64,000 nucleotides of DNA. It comes from Paenibacillus bovis (lineage in GTDB: Bacteria > Bacillota > Bacilli > Bacillales > Bacillaceae_C). The stretch covers positions 62,001 through 126,000 of the forward strand of contig VEFU01000001.1 in NCBI GenBank assembly GCA_007679095.1, given 5' to 3'. Made by a program: the position numbers and the translations under genes. The notes beneath the pieces are model-generated. The model did no database searches. It saw only the letters and a list, made by a program, of their open reading frames with translations, and was not told where the DNA came from. Position 1 is the stretch's first letter. The number at the start of each line of letters is the position of its first letter. This document shows, in pieces, positions 35,636 to 44,128 of this stretch.

Positions 35636-36898
35636 ATGAACGATACAAAAGAAAAGACAGTTCATGTGGAGGATATACTCATTGCATATCAACAATTAAA
35701 AGATGTAGTGGCACATACACCTTTGCAGAAGAATGAGCGACTATCTGAAAAATATGGCTGTCACGTATACATTAAAAGAGAAGACTTGCAACACGTACGT
35801 TCTTTCAAACTACGTGGTGCTTATTATAAAATTAAAACGATCGAAAATGCTGCCCGTGAAAAAGGGGTAGTATGCGCAAGTGCTGGGAACCATGCTCAAG
35901 GGGTTGCCTTCGCGTGTGCTGACCTTGGTATTAATGGTAAAATTTTCATGCCGCAAACAACACCTAAGCAGAAAATTGACCAAGTGAAAATGTTCGGTCG
36001 CAATTTTGTAGAGATAGCTTTAGTTGGAGATACTTTCGATGACTCTTCAGAAAGTGCGATTAACTATGCTAAAGAAAACGATAAGATCTTCATTCATCCG
36101 TTCGATGACCATGATATTATATCTGGTCAAGGTACAGTTGCAGTTGAAATTATGAACGATCTTGAAGAACCAGTTGATTTCGTCTTTGCTAGCATTGGTG
36201 GAGGCGGACTTGTCGCAGGATTAAGTGCATATATTAAAAACGTGTCTCCTCATACAAAGATGATAGGTGTGGAGCCAGAGGGTGCTGCAAGTATGAAAGC
36301 AGCAATCAAAAACAATGGTGTGATTGCGCTCGAAACGATTGATAAATTTGTGGATGGAGCTGCAGTAAAATGTGTCGGTAAGAAAACATATGAGCTTTGC
36401 AGCAAATATGTGGATGATATTATTCCTGTACCAGAAGGCAAAGTATGTACATCAATCTTAGATTTATATAACCAACACGCAATCATTGCCGAACCAGCTG
36501 GTGCATTACCAATAGCAGCACTGGATTTTTATAAAGAAGAAATTAAAGGCAAATCGGTTATTTGTGTTGTCAGTGGTGGGAATAACGACATTGGCCGCAT
36601 GCAAGAAATTAAAGAGAAGTCTTTAATTTACGAAGGATTACTATACTACTTCATTATTAATTTCCCACAACGTGCTGGTGCACTTCGTGAATTTCTCGAT
36701 AATGTCTTAGGACCTGATGATGATATTACGACATTTGAGTATACGAAGAAAAACAACAAAGAAAGTGGTCCTGGACTTGTTGGTATCGAGCTGAAACGTA
36801 AGGAAGACTATGCAGGTCTGATTGAACGTATGGAACAAAAAGGCTTCCCATACACAGAAATCAATAATGATAGTACGCTATTCCATTTATTAATATAA
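35636..36898 (+). CDS. ilvA: Threonine ammonia-lyase (biosynthetic threonine deaminase)
   Basis: A PLP enzyme of about 420 residues that converts threonine to 2-oxobutyrate, the first step to isoleucine. The Schiff-base lysine lies in RSFKLRGAYYKI, the phosphate-binding glycine loop is IGGGGLVAGL, and a C-terminal ACT-like regulatory domain (YYFIINFPQRAGALREFL) is present, as in the Bacillus form. GTG 35624 is too close to GGAGG (35617-35621); ATG 35636 is 14 bases away. ATG 35628, in another frame and at perfect distance, encodes only M-T-P and its TGA overlaps ATG 35636, which may couple translation. It is far from the ilv-leu operon at 55-64 kb. Confidence 0.94.
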   Translation: MNDTKEKTVHVEDILIAYQQLKDVVAHTPLQKNERLSEKYGCHVYIKREDLQHVRSFKLRGAYYKIKTIENAAREKGVVCASAGNHAQGVAFACADLGINGKIFMPQTTPKQKIDQVKMFGRNFVEIALVGDTFDDSSESAINYAKENDKIFIHPFDDHDIISGQGTVAVEIMNDLEEPVDFVFASIGGGGLVAGLSAYIKNVSPHTKMIGVEPEGAASMKAAIKNNGVIALETIDKFVDGAAVKCVGKKTYELCSKYVDDIIPVPEGKVCTSILDLYNQHAIIAEPAGALPIAALDFYKEEIKGKSVICVVSGGNNDIGRMQEIKEKSLIYEGLLYYFIINFPQRAGALREFLDNVLGPDDDITTFEYTKKNNKESGPGLVGIELKRKEDYAGLIERMEQKGFPYTEINNDSTLFHLLI

Positions 36899-36904
36899 AT
36901 ATTC

Positions 36905-36939
36905 AAAAACCAAGGTCAGATAGCGACCTTGGTTTTTCG
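36905..36939. terminator. Bidirectional terminator between ilvA and the rhamnosidase gene
   Basis: AAAACCAAGGTC / GACCTTGGTTTT perfect 12-bp stem with a 7-base loop and T-runs on both strands. Confidence 0.88.
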
Positions 36940-36940
36940 T

Positions 36941-39838
36941 TTAGTTTAATATTAACTCGTAATCTACTGGAGCTTTTATTTCGATTTCAACTTCCTCTGG
37001 TGCATCCACATGTAATGTAAATTGCTTATCGTTCTTTCGCCATTCGACTTGAACAACACCACCGTTTGGTAATGGAACTGCCCCTTTTGCCCAATCTAAG
37101 TCACCTGGTTGTGGATTGATGATTACCTTTTTCCATCCAGGAGCTGCACTACTAACACCTAAGACATATTTTCCAAGAAAATATCCTGGTGCTGCAGACC
37201 ATGCATGGCAATGACTTCTCGTTAAGTTCCTCGGATTTATTTCATCCCCAATTCGTTGCGGGTACATCTCCCAACAGGTCGTTGCTCCATACTCAATCAT
37301 GACACCATAATTTTTGCGAATGTCGTCGAGCATAAAGCTATGTTTTCCTGCCTTCGTTAGTGCCTCATAATAGAAGAAAGAAATAAACGGACTACCAATT
37401 TGAACAAAGTCAATTGGCGGATTCACTAAGTAATTTTCAATGATTTCCTCGCGCTCTCCATCTGCTATGTCACATACATACGCAACGACTTGTGTTTGCA
37501 TACTGTACGTTTCTGACAACTCCCCATTTCTCTTTATGCAATCGGAATACGCATTTTTTTCATTTGACCATAACGCTTTATTAATTGCAGCTTTGAGAGA
37601 ACTATATGCATGTTCATAATCTACCTTTGCTTGTAAATCACCTGCTATGTCTGCTAAGGTACTTGCTTCTTTTAACGTTTTTGCTAGAAACATATTTTGA
37701 TGTGCAACAACACCTTCATTCGGTTGATCCATTGGTGCCCAATCGAGCAAATTCCATGCAGATATGGAGAAAAGATCATCCTTATTTAGATGAGTTAAAT
37801 AATAATCCAACGTATATTTCACCTTTTGCCACATGTCCTGCACAAAATCGATGTCCTCTGTTTGATCATAGTACTCCTTACATGCAATCGCCCAGAAAAA
37901 CGTCCAGTTCGGGATGACATTATTCCACCCGCTCGGCACTTGACTCATATATAGTGGAGTCACTTCTTTGGATGGAGGTACAAGTTTCAAGCAACGTTTC
38001 ACAATATCTAGCGATCCAAATAAATAATAATTGATGAGGGCTTCATTCCTACTGTCTCCAACCCAATAGGTTTGTTCAAATGTTGGACAATCGACAAACG
38101 TATCTTCCATACAAAGTTTTGTTGTATGCCTACTAATCTCCCAAATATCATTTAAAAGTGGATCTGAGCTAACAAATTGGCCAATTTCCGATACAGGATA
38201 ATTACTTTGTATCATCCGCAAACGATGAATTTTCACCGGACTATTCATATTTCGAACTGTTACCATGACATAGCGAAGTCCTCTGCGTACATTCGATATG
38301 TATTTCTGATAACCATTTCGAGTTACATAGCGTAATGTATTATCCATTCGATACATTTCTTGACGGTAATCCCCATTCATATATTCAAAACCATAAAAAT
38401 CTACCACGGTACCGGCTGCAGCTTCTATTTCAAATTCAAGAAAGCCAGAATACTCCTTCCCAAAATCGACGATGAATTGTGTGTCGTAATCCTCGTATTT
38501 TGGAACGATTGCTGGTGTTGCTGCCGTTGCAATCGCTTGGTTAAAACTTGTTGGCACGAGAGTCGCGATTTCTTCTCGATTCCAAATCGAATGCGCGAAC
38601 ACATCCGCCCTACTCACCAAAGGAAGCGGGATCGGCCTTATCCATTCTTTGAATCTACCTAACTCATGGATAGACGATATAGTCAATACTCCTTGGAAAT
38701 CTCTCACAATAGGGTCGTTTGAATTTGGATCCCTAAACTTTTCAAATGGATTACGATGTGGTTCATCATTAATGTATTCCTTCGTCATAAATGGTCCAAT
38801 TGTAATGAATGGCGATTCGTGTTCAATCGGCGAGACAATTTCAACGTTAGCCTCACTATCTATTCCCATATGGAAGCCATCTCCATGATCAATATCCGTT
38901 ACATCCATCATGAAAAGGTGGTCTCCTGCAGTTAATTCCAATTCTAAGTATTTTTCTTGTCCTTTTGCTTGGAACTGATGTGGGTGATAATGCTTCCCAT
39001 CAATACTGCATAAACCAAAGTTGCGAGTAGAATAAACAAACCCAAGCATCACTTTTGCAGTAGATTCCATCCGAATAATCGTTGCAATATAGCCGACAAA
39101 GCCAACCTTGTTCGCATGATTGGTGCTTTCAGGCTGCATATGATTTCTAAGCTCAATATTCGTCGACCAAGTAATCCCTTTAACTTTTTTCAGAGAAGTA
39201 ACTCGTGTAGGTTGAATTGGCTCCTCTGTTAAAAAAGGGATTTCACTTGGTACTAGCGATGTCCACGGTTCCATTCCAACACTGCCAATTTCTACAGCTT
39301 GCTTCCATCTTGTATCGTCATAGTTAACTTCCACCCATTCTGCTTCTATTAATCTACCATCTATATTTTCCGTGAAAGGAAGCTGACAGGAAATTCTTGG
39401 TGACCTAGTATCTTGAGCTTGGTATTGAGCTGTCTTCCAACTATTATCTGAACGCACGGACTGCAACACTTTATCATTTTGCAGGATATCTAATTGGGCA
39501 AGCAGTCCACCCCGCCCTCTTACATAACAAAAGTTGGTAGTTCCAAAATGCATCACAAGAACGGAGATTACATTCTCCTGTCCTGCTTTTAATAAATGTC
39601 CTACTTCATATGTATCAAAAGCTTGCTCACTCGGCCAGGAACGTACAGGTCCTCTCCCCACTTGCTTCCCATTAATATATAGTACATAACGTGAATCTGC
39701 TGTAATAGAAAGTTTTGCACTCCCCCACTCTCTACTTGTGATGTCGAATCTTTTCCTAAACATCCACCACTGATTTCGCGGACTTTCTTCACCCTCATTC
39801 CAAATCCACTTCGCCTGCCAATCTATCAAAATCACCAC
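36941..39838 (-). CDS. Alpha-L-rhamnosidase-like glycoside hydrolase (GH78 type)
   Basis: A 965-residue protein without signal peptide. The N-terminal beta modules carry the rhamnosidase pattern (WQAKWIWNEGE, FRKRFDI, ADSRYVLYINGKQVGRGPVR). The catalytic (alpha/alpha)6 barrel starts around residue 560 (DTFVDCPTFEQTYWVGDSR, the Asp/Glu-rich site) and holds GATTCWEMYPQ and SHCHAWSAAPGYFL. A C-terminal beta domain follows. It would cleave terminal rhamnose or a related sugar from imported oligosaccharides. GTG 39838 abuts GGGAG; TTG 39829 is eight bases after it and may be the true start. A perfect cre box is 17 bases upstream, so CcpA repression is likely. Confidence 0.88.
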   Translation of the reverse strand: MVILIDWQAKWIWNEGEESPRNQWWMFRKRFDITSREWGSAKLSITADSRYVLYINGKQVGRGPVRSWPSEQAFDTYEVGHLLKAGQENVISVLVMHFGTTNFCYVRGRGGLLAQLDILQNDKVLQSVRSDNSWKTAQYQAQDTRSPRISCQLPFTENIDGRLIEAEWVEVNYDDTRWKQAVEIGSVGMEPWTSLVPSEIPFLTEEPIQPTRVTSLKKVKGITWSTNIELRNHMQPESTNHANKVGFVGYIATIIRMESTAKVMLGFVYSTRNFGLCSIDGKHYHPHQFQAKGQEKYLELELTAGDHLFMMDVTDIDHGDGFHMGIDSEANVEIVSPIEHESPFITIGPFMTKEYINDEPHRNPFEKFRDPNSNDPIVRDFQGVLTISSIHELGRFKEWIRPIPLPLVSRADVFAHSIWNREEIATLVPTSFNQAIATAATPAIVPKYEDYDTQFIVDFGKEYSGFLEFEIEAAAGTVVDFYGFEYMNGDYRQEMYRMDNTLRYVTRNGYQKYISNVRRGLRYVMVTVRNMNSPVKIHRLRMIQSNYPVSEIGQFVSSDPLLNDIWEISRHTTKLCMEDTFVDCPTFEQTYWVGDSRNEALINYYLFGSLDIVKRCLKLVPPSKEVTPLYMSQVPSGWNNVIPNWTFFWAIACKEYYDQTEDIDFVQDMWQKVKYTLDYYLTHLNKDDLFSISAWNLLDWAPMDQPNEGVVAHQNMFLAKTLKEASTLADIAGDLQAKVDYEHAYSSLKAAINKALWSNEKNAYSDCIKRNGELSETYSMQTQVVAYVCDIADGEREEIIENYLVNPPIDFVQIGSPFISFFYYEALTKAGKHSFMLDDIRKNYGVMIEYGATTCWEMYPQRIGDEINPRNLTRSHCHAWSAAPGYFLGKYVLGVSSAAPGWKKVIINPQPGDLDWAKGAVPLPNGGVVQVEWRKNDKQFTLHVDAPEEVEIEIKAPVDYELILN

Positions 39839-39854
39839 TCCCTTTTACTGGAAT

Positions 39855-39868
39855 TGTAACCGATTACA
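39855..39868. promoter_or_regulatory. cre box (CcpA site)
   Basis: TGTAACCGATTACA fits the cre consensus TGWNANCGNTNWCA at every defined position and is palindromic. It lies between the leftward rhamnosidase gene and the rightward isochorismatase-type gene, closest to the former. A LacI-family repressor could also use this type of site. Confidence 0.7.
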
Positions 39869-40007
39869 CAAAGTAAAACAAGTTCCATTAATAGTAGTCC
39901 GTTACCCCTTTCATACAATCTCTTAATCTTTAAAAACACTGACCTAGTTTTCAAGCATTCCCAATATTTATATAGTATGATAAAAAGAAAAAAGGTTGGG
40001 GTATATA

Positions 40008-40544
40008 ATGCAAGCTTTGTTAGTTATTGATGTTCAAAATGGAATTGTCGAATTTGATAACTTCGACGAGGAATTAACTCTTATTCAAAATGTAATAAAA
40101 GATTTCAAGAAAAAAGAGTTGCCCGTCATTTTCATTAGACACTTTGACGACGCAGAAGAAAGTCCACTCTTCCGAGGATCTAGAGGTTCAGAACTACATG
40201 AATCTGTAAAAGAGTATGCTGATTGTGTTATTGAAAAACAAACTCCTAGTTCTTTTTACAAAACCGATTTAGCTGAAAAATTAAAGGAGCTTGGTGTCGA
40301 TCATCTGTTCATTACTGGTTTTAATACCGAGTTTTGTTGTATGTTTACAGCAATAGCAGCTTATGATAGAGGGTATGAAGTGACTTTTATCGAAAATGCG
40401 ACAGGAACAGTAAATAATGAAGAATCATATAAAATGCCTGGACTCGATATCCGTGATTTTCTGGGCACTGTATTACATTGGTCAGAAGTAATAGAAGTAT
40501 TAGATTATGATGAGTACGTAGAAGCATATTCCACATCAGAATGA
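40008..40544 (+). CDS. Isochorismatase-family cysteine hydrolase
   Basis: A 178-residue alpha/beta hydrolase: start MQALLVIDVQNGIVEFDNF (catalytic Asp), FIRHFDDAEESPLF, a Lys in the EKQTPSSF region, and GFNTEFCCMFTAIAAYDRG with the catalytic Cys. Members hydrolyse nicotinamide, ureidoacrylate or isochorismate. No specific substrate is evident. ATG 40008 follows GGTTGGGG; the in-frame extension to 39996 is less likely. The next hydrolase starts 13 bases downstream, so the two are probably one transcript. Confidence 0.9.
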   Translation: MQALLVIDVQNGIVEFDNFDEELTLIQNVIKDFKKKELPVIFIRHFDDAEESPLFRGSRGSELHESVKEYADCVIEKQTPSSFYKTDLAEKLKELGVDHLFITGFNTEFCCMFTAIAAYDRGYEVTFIENATGTVNNEESYKMPGLDIRDFLGTVLHWSEVIEVLDYDEYVEAYSTSE

Positions 40545-40557
40545 AGGATTTGATTTT

Positions 40558-41619
40558 TTGAAGCAAATATATAGTGAGATTATTCAATTTCGTGGCAATC
40601 ATTATGATTTCGGCTACATGCAAGGGGAAAAATTAAGAAACTCACTAACTGTAAAGAATCGAGAAATACAGTGGAAGGTGAGAAAACCGCGATTTACAAT
40701 CAAAGTGGAGGAAGTCAAACAAGCAATTCTTCCATTTGCACCAGGTGTATGGGATGAATTATTAGGCCTCCAAGCAGCTCTTGAATGGCCAATGGAGCGA
40801 GTGCTTCAAGAATTCGGCGGATACCGTCTTGATTATGTAAAATCAGGGTGTTCCATTGTAACAGGAGATCACTACTTAATACGAAATTATGATTATCATC
40901 CAAAAACTTATGAGGGTCGCTATGTTTTTTATCAACCAACTGATCAAGGATATGCCATTATAGGGCCAAGCCAAAGAGCTACTGGAAGAATGGATGGCAT
41001 GAATGAAAAAGGCCTTGCAGTTGGCTATAATTTCATGCATCGTAAAAATCCCGGGGATGGATTTATTTGTTGTATGATTGGCCGCTTGATTTTGGAATCT
41101 TGTGCAGATGCAAGAGAAGCTGTGTCGATGTTAAAAGAAATACCTCATCGCCATTCCTTTAGTTATATCGTGTATGATAAGCATGGGGAGACATTTATTG
41201 TTGAGACGTCTCCACGTGCTGTGGAAGTTCGCCAAGCAAATGCATGCACGAACCACTTTGAGATAATGACTCATGAAAACCGTAACCATCTTGTGGATTC
41301 GAAACGACGCCTTGCAATTATCGAGGAGAATCGTCAGCAGCTCAATGTAAAAGCAGCCTTTCGACTCCTAAACGATAGCGATAAAGGAATCTTCTCCACC
41401 CTGTATGGAAGTTGGGCCGGAACAATTCATACGTCCGCCTATCTACCAAGAGAAATGAAGGCATGGATTGCACTTGGGGGAGACAGAGAACCGATTGTAT
41501 TCGATTTTGCAAAATGGTTAAGTGGTGTCGATATCGAAGAAGAGCGAATTTATGGTGAAGTCGACACCGACATTCCCTTCGTACATATGGATGAAGATGC
41601 CCATTGGTCACGAAGATAA
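40558..41619 (+). CDS. C45 (acyl-CoA:6-APA acyltransferase-like) Ntn hydrolase
   Basis: A 353-residue member of the linear amide C-N hydrolase/C45 group. N-terminal IQFRGNHYDFGYMQGEKL is the conserved binding region. Self-cleavage is expected before Cys in VKSGCSIVTG, followed by RNYDYHP. MNEKGLAVGYNF, FSYIVYD and ACTNHFE (His/Asn oxyanion pattern) also fit. The start is TTG, with GAAGG upstream. Such enzymes make or break amide bonds of small molecules. With the cysteine hydrolase before it this forms a two-gene amide-processing unit; its substrate is unknown. Confidence 0.85.
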   Translation: MKQIYSEIIQFRGNHYDFGYMQGEKLRNSLTVKNREIQWKVRKPRFTIKVEEVKQAILPFAPGVWDELLGLQAALEWPMERVLQEFGGYRLDYVKSGCSIVTGDHYLIRNYDYHPKTYEGRYVFYQPTDQGYAIIGPSQRATGRMDGMNEKGLAVGYNFMHRKNPGDGFICCMIGRLILESCADAREAVSMLKEIPHRHSFSYIVYDKHGETFIVETSPRAVEVRQANACTNHFEIMTHENRNHLVDSKRRLAIIEENRQQLNVKAAFRLLNDSDKGIFSTLYGSWAGTIHTSAYLPREMKAWIALGGDREPIVFDFAKWLSGVDIEEERIYGEVDTDIPFVHMDEDAHWSRR

Positions 41620-41632
41620 TCAACTAACATGA

Positions 41633-41662
41633 GATAGCCTAGGCAATGGCTATCTTTTTTTA
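41633..41662 (+). terminator. Terminator of the hydrolase pair
   Basis: GATAGCC (41633-41639) and GGCTATC (41648-41654) followed by seven or more T. Confidence 0.88.
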
Positions 41663-41701
41663 TTTTTGGCTCTGTTAAAGTTCATTGTTGTTAACAACTT
41701 A

Positions 41702-41837
41702 GTTGATTGTAGCGGATGTACACGAGACTCCTGCGGGAACAGCACGAGCCGAAGATCCACTTGGCAAAGCGGTTTTCTTTGCCAAGTTAGTTGAGGCCGT
41801 GCCCGCGGAAAGCGAGTGTACAGGAGCGAAAATCAAC
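41702..41837. repeat. Bacillaceae-type intergenic repeat, GTTGATT...AATCAAC form with an inner hairpin
   Basis: The outer ends GTTGATTGTAGCGGATGTACA and TGTACAGGAGCGAAAATCAAC pair; inside, GGGAACAGCACGAGCC pairs imperfectly with GGCCGTGCCCGCGG. The centre carries an extra hairpin, CACTTGGCAAAG/CTTTGCCAAGT, absent from the copy at 17340. The 307-base gap to the sigma gene holds this repeat and the promoter area only. Confidence 0.75.
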
Positions 41838-41873
41838 AACAGAGTTAACAGTGCTTTATTTTTTAAAAATAAA

Positions 41874-41900
41874 TGAGTCATTATTTAACTGACTCACGTC
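41874..41900 (+). promoter_or_regulatory. Possible ECF-sigma promoter / inverted repeat ahead of the sigma gene
   Basis: TGAGTCA (41874-41880) and TGACTCA (41890-41896) form an inverted repeat that runs into CGTC at 41897-41900. TGAGTCA-N16-CGTC loosely resembles an extracytoplasmic-function promoter (-35 TGAAAC, -10 CGTC). It is a suggestion only. Confidence 0.3.
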
Positions 41901-41926
41901 TAATTTCATGAAAGGGGGATTCCAAT

Positions 41927-42475
41927 GTGATCAACTTAGAAGTCGATGATAATGATGAAGTATCAAAAGAGATACTTTTAAATAAACTCATGGATGAATA
42001 CGGAAATGATTTAAAAAGAATTGCCTATTTATATGTAAAAGATCACGCTCAATGCGAGGACATACTTCAAGAAGTATTCATCTCTTGTTATAAACAACTG
42101 GATAATTTCCGGGGCGAATCAAGTTACAAAACATGGCTAATTCGGATCACCATTAATAAGTGTAAAGATTACCAACGTAAATGGAGTTTTCGCAATATCG
42201 TGTATAAACCGTTAATTGAACCTTTCGTTAATGGAAAATCTGGTTCAGCAGAGTCTTTAGTTGTCCAAAAAGAAAATAACAGCTATTTAATTGATTGCAT
42301 CACAAGCCTTCCACCCAAGTACAAAGAAATTCTAATTCTATTCTACTACCAGAATATGACGATGAAGGAAATCAGCGAAATTACCAAATTGAATATCAAT
42401 ACAGTTAAGTCTAGACTGGCACGCGGAAAAAAACTACTAAAGGAAAAAATGGAAGGAGGCAGAAATCATGGATGA
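41927..42475 (+). CDS. ECF-type RNA polymerase sigma factor
   Basis: A 182-residue sigma-70 family factor. Region 2 spans about 25-95 (CEDILQEVFISCYKQLDNF, then SSYKTWLIRITINKCKDY) and region 4 about 125-175 (LPPKYKEILILFYYQNMT, MKEISEITKLNINTVKSRL). It lacks regions 1 and 3, as expected for ECF factors such as SigW/SigV/SigM. Start GTG with AAAGGGGG upstream. It overlaps the following membrane protein by eight bases, the standard sigma/anti-sigma arrangement. Regulon unknown. Confidence 0.93.
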   Translation: MINLEVDDNDEVSKEILLNKLMDEYGNDLKRIAYLYVKDHAQCEDILQEVFISCYKQLDNFRGESSYKTWLIRITINKCKDYQRKWSFRNIVYKPLIEPFVNGKSGSAESLVVQKENNSYLIDCITSLPPKYKEILILFYYQNMTMKEISEITKLNINTVKSRLARGKKLLKEKMEGGRNHG

Positions 42476-43910
42476 ATTTGATAAGCAAATAAAGAATGAA
42501 CTAGATGATTTCCTAACGAGCAAAATTCACATGACAAATCGAGAAAAAAACAAAGTTAAAAGTAAAATAGCGAAAAGGCAAAAGAAGCCAAATAAATTTT
42601 TGTACTACTTCTCCACATTAGCCTGTGTTGGATTATTGGTGTTCTTTTCAATTTACGCTATTGGTAATTACGACTCACTAACTAATTCTAATCCCAACAA
42701 CAGTAACACCCCACCTGACAAACAAACAGCAAATGACGTTGATTTAAAGAAATTCTTTCTACCTGATCAATCTATCGCTGAATTTAGAGGAGAAGGAAAT
42801 GAATTTGCAGAGTACACAACGCTAACAAAGTGGATTTCAGAACAATATGTATTGGTTCATGAAGCTAATGGTGGGACTTCAATCCAACGAATATTTCGTA
42901 TTGATGATAATAAAATTGAAGTTATACAAGAGAAGGGCGAAGTTTATGAAATTGCCCCCCCTACTCTATCCGAACTTAACAAAATGAAGCCCTTATATAC
43001 TCATTTAGCACAGCCTCTCGCGAAAGGTGCAATGTTTGATGGTTGGAAAATTATTCAAACAGATGCAAAGCTAACTACGCCTTATAAAGAATTCTCCAAT
43101 GTAATAGTTATTGAGAAGGAAGATGAAGGTGGTAGTATCACACGTAAGTACTTCGCTGAGAATTATGGTGAAATAAAAAGGGAAATTGTCATAAAAGATG
43201 GAGACAAAGAATCTATTATAACTTCCTCATTGTCAGATGTTAATGAAGAAGCATTACAAGTATCTGGGTATATCCTTAATATAGAAGCAGATAGAGTATT
43301 ATTAGCTCAAAATATGACATTAGAGGAATATCATCAATTAAAAGATTTATCTTTAACAGAGCTCTTGAGTTTAGAGAGCATACCTCAACTCATTTACTTG
43401 GATTATGAAGATGCAAACAACTTTGATAAAGGAGACTATGTCACTGCAACGATATCAGGTGGGATAGATACTTCACTTCCTGCCCAAGCTGGTGCTAGTA
43501 AAATCGAAAAATTAGATTCTTTTGATCCTATTAGTATCATTAAAGGTTATTCGCAAGCAGTAGAAAAAGTGATGTTTGCAAAATTAGATGATTATAATAA
43601 GTTTATTGATTATGCTAACATGGCGGAGGCAGTTGCCGAGTTTGCTTCATATATGGATGAAGCAGAAATTGAAAGTTTCTTAGAAAGGCATTTTATCTAT
43701 GAGCAGGAGGATGGCTTGTATATCTATGGTAGTGACTATATTCCAATGACCTTCCAAGAAGATGTACCTTATTCTCTTAACAAAGATTCAGATACTCAAT
43801 ACACACTAACCCAAGTACAATATTCTGAATTTCACGAAAGCGAACGCACCCTCACCGTCACCTTCCATAAAAAAGGCGACAAATGGGTAATGTCTCCTCC
43901 AAAAGAATAA
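42468..43910 (+). CDS. Membrane anti-sigma factor with large DUF3221-containing extracellular region
   Basis: A 480-residue protein: a cytoplasmic N-terminus of about 42 residues (charged, TNREKNKVKSKIAKRQKKP), one TM segment near 45-64 (FLYYFSTLACVGLLVFFSIYA), then a long outside part. The stretch about 262-350 (LQVSGYILNIEADRVLLAQN ... GIDTSLPAQAGASKIEKL) looks like DUF3221. The C-terminal part about 355-478 resembles a substrate-binding/NTF2-like beta fold. Overlap with the sigma gene and topology support an anti-sigma role. The short N-terminal segment lacks the HxxxCxxC zinc motif of ZAS proteins, so binding would differ. Confidence 0.8.
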   Translation: MDEFDKQIKNELDDFLTSKIHMTNREKNKVKSKIAKRQKKPNKFLYYFSTLACVGLLVFFSIYAIGNYDSLTNSNPNNSNTPPDKQTANDVDLKKFFLPDQSIAEFRGEGNEFAEYTTLTKWISEQYVLVHEANGGTSIQRIFRIDDNKIEVIQEKGEVYEIAPPTLSELNKMKPLYTHLAQPLAKGAMFDGWKIIQTDAKLTTPYKEFSNVIVIEKEDEGGSITRKYFAENYGEIKREIVIKDGDKESIITSSLSDVNEEALQVSGYILNIEADRVLLAQNMTLEEYHQLKDLSLTELLSLESIPQLIYLDYEDANNFDKGDYVTATISGGIDTSLPAQAGASKIEKLDSFDPISIIKGYSQAVEKVMFAKLDDYNKFIDYANMAEAVAEFASYMDEAEIESFLERHFIYEQEDGLYIYGSDYIPMTFQEDVPYSLNKDSDTQYTLTQVQYSEFHESERTLTVTFHKKGDKWVMSPPKE

Positions 43911-43929
43911 AGTTATGAAATAAAAAAGC

Positions 43930-44105
43930 ATGAGACAAATTGAATATGAAGGAAATCAATATCCGAACTATCTTATACCCCATGGTAGTTCGGATATTTA
44001 ACATGAATATTTTACAAAAAAACTGTAACTATGTTATCCTTAAAGCTCATCAGCCGCCCACGGGAAGCGAAGTGTATTGCCGAAGCGGGTATAGTTGCAC
44101 TTGCA
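43930..44105. repeat. Composite repeat: CCGAACTA hairpin plus truncated GC-rich element
   Basis: GAGACAAATTGAATATG is followed by a perfect 13-bp inverted repeat AATATCCGAACTA / TAGTTCGGATATT (43958-43970, 43986-43998). Then CAGCCGCCCACGGGAAGCGA and AAGTGTATTGCCGAAGCGG (about 44049-44088) match the right part of the 661-803 element. The same two modules in the same order occur at 50060-50215. The first module alone is at 55350-55422. Confidence 0.7.
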
Positions 44106-44128
44106 AAAATAGTAATAACTTAGCTTTT

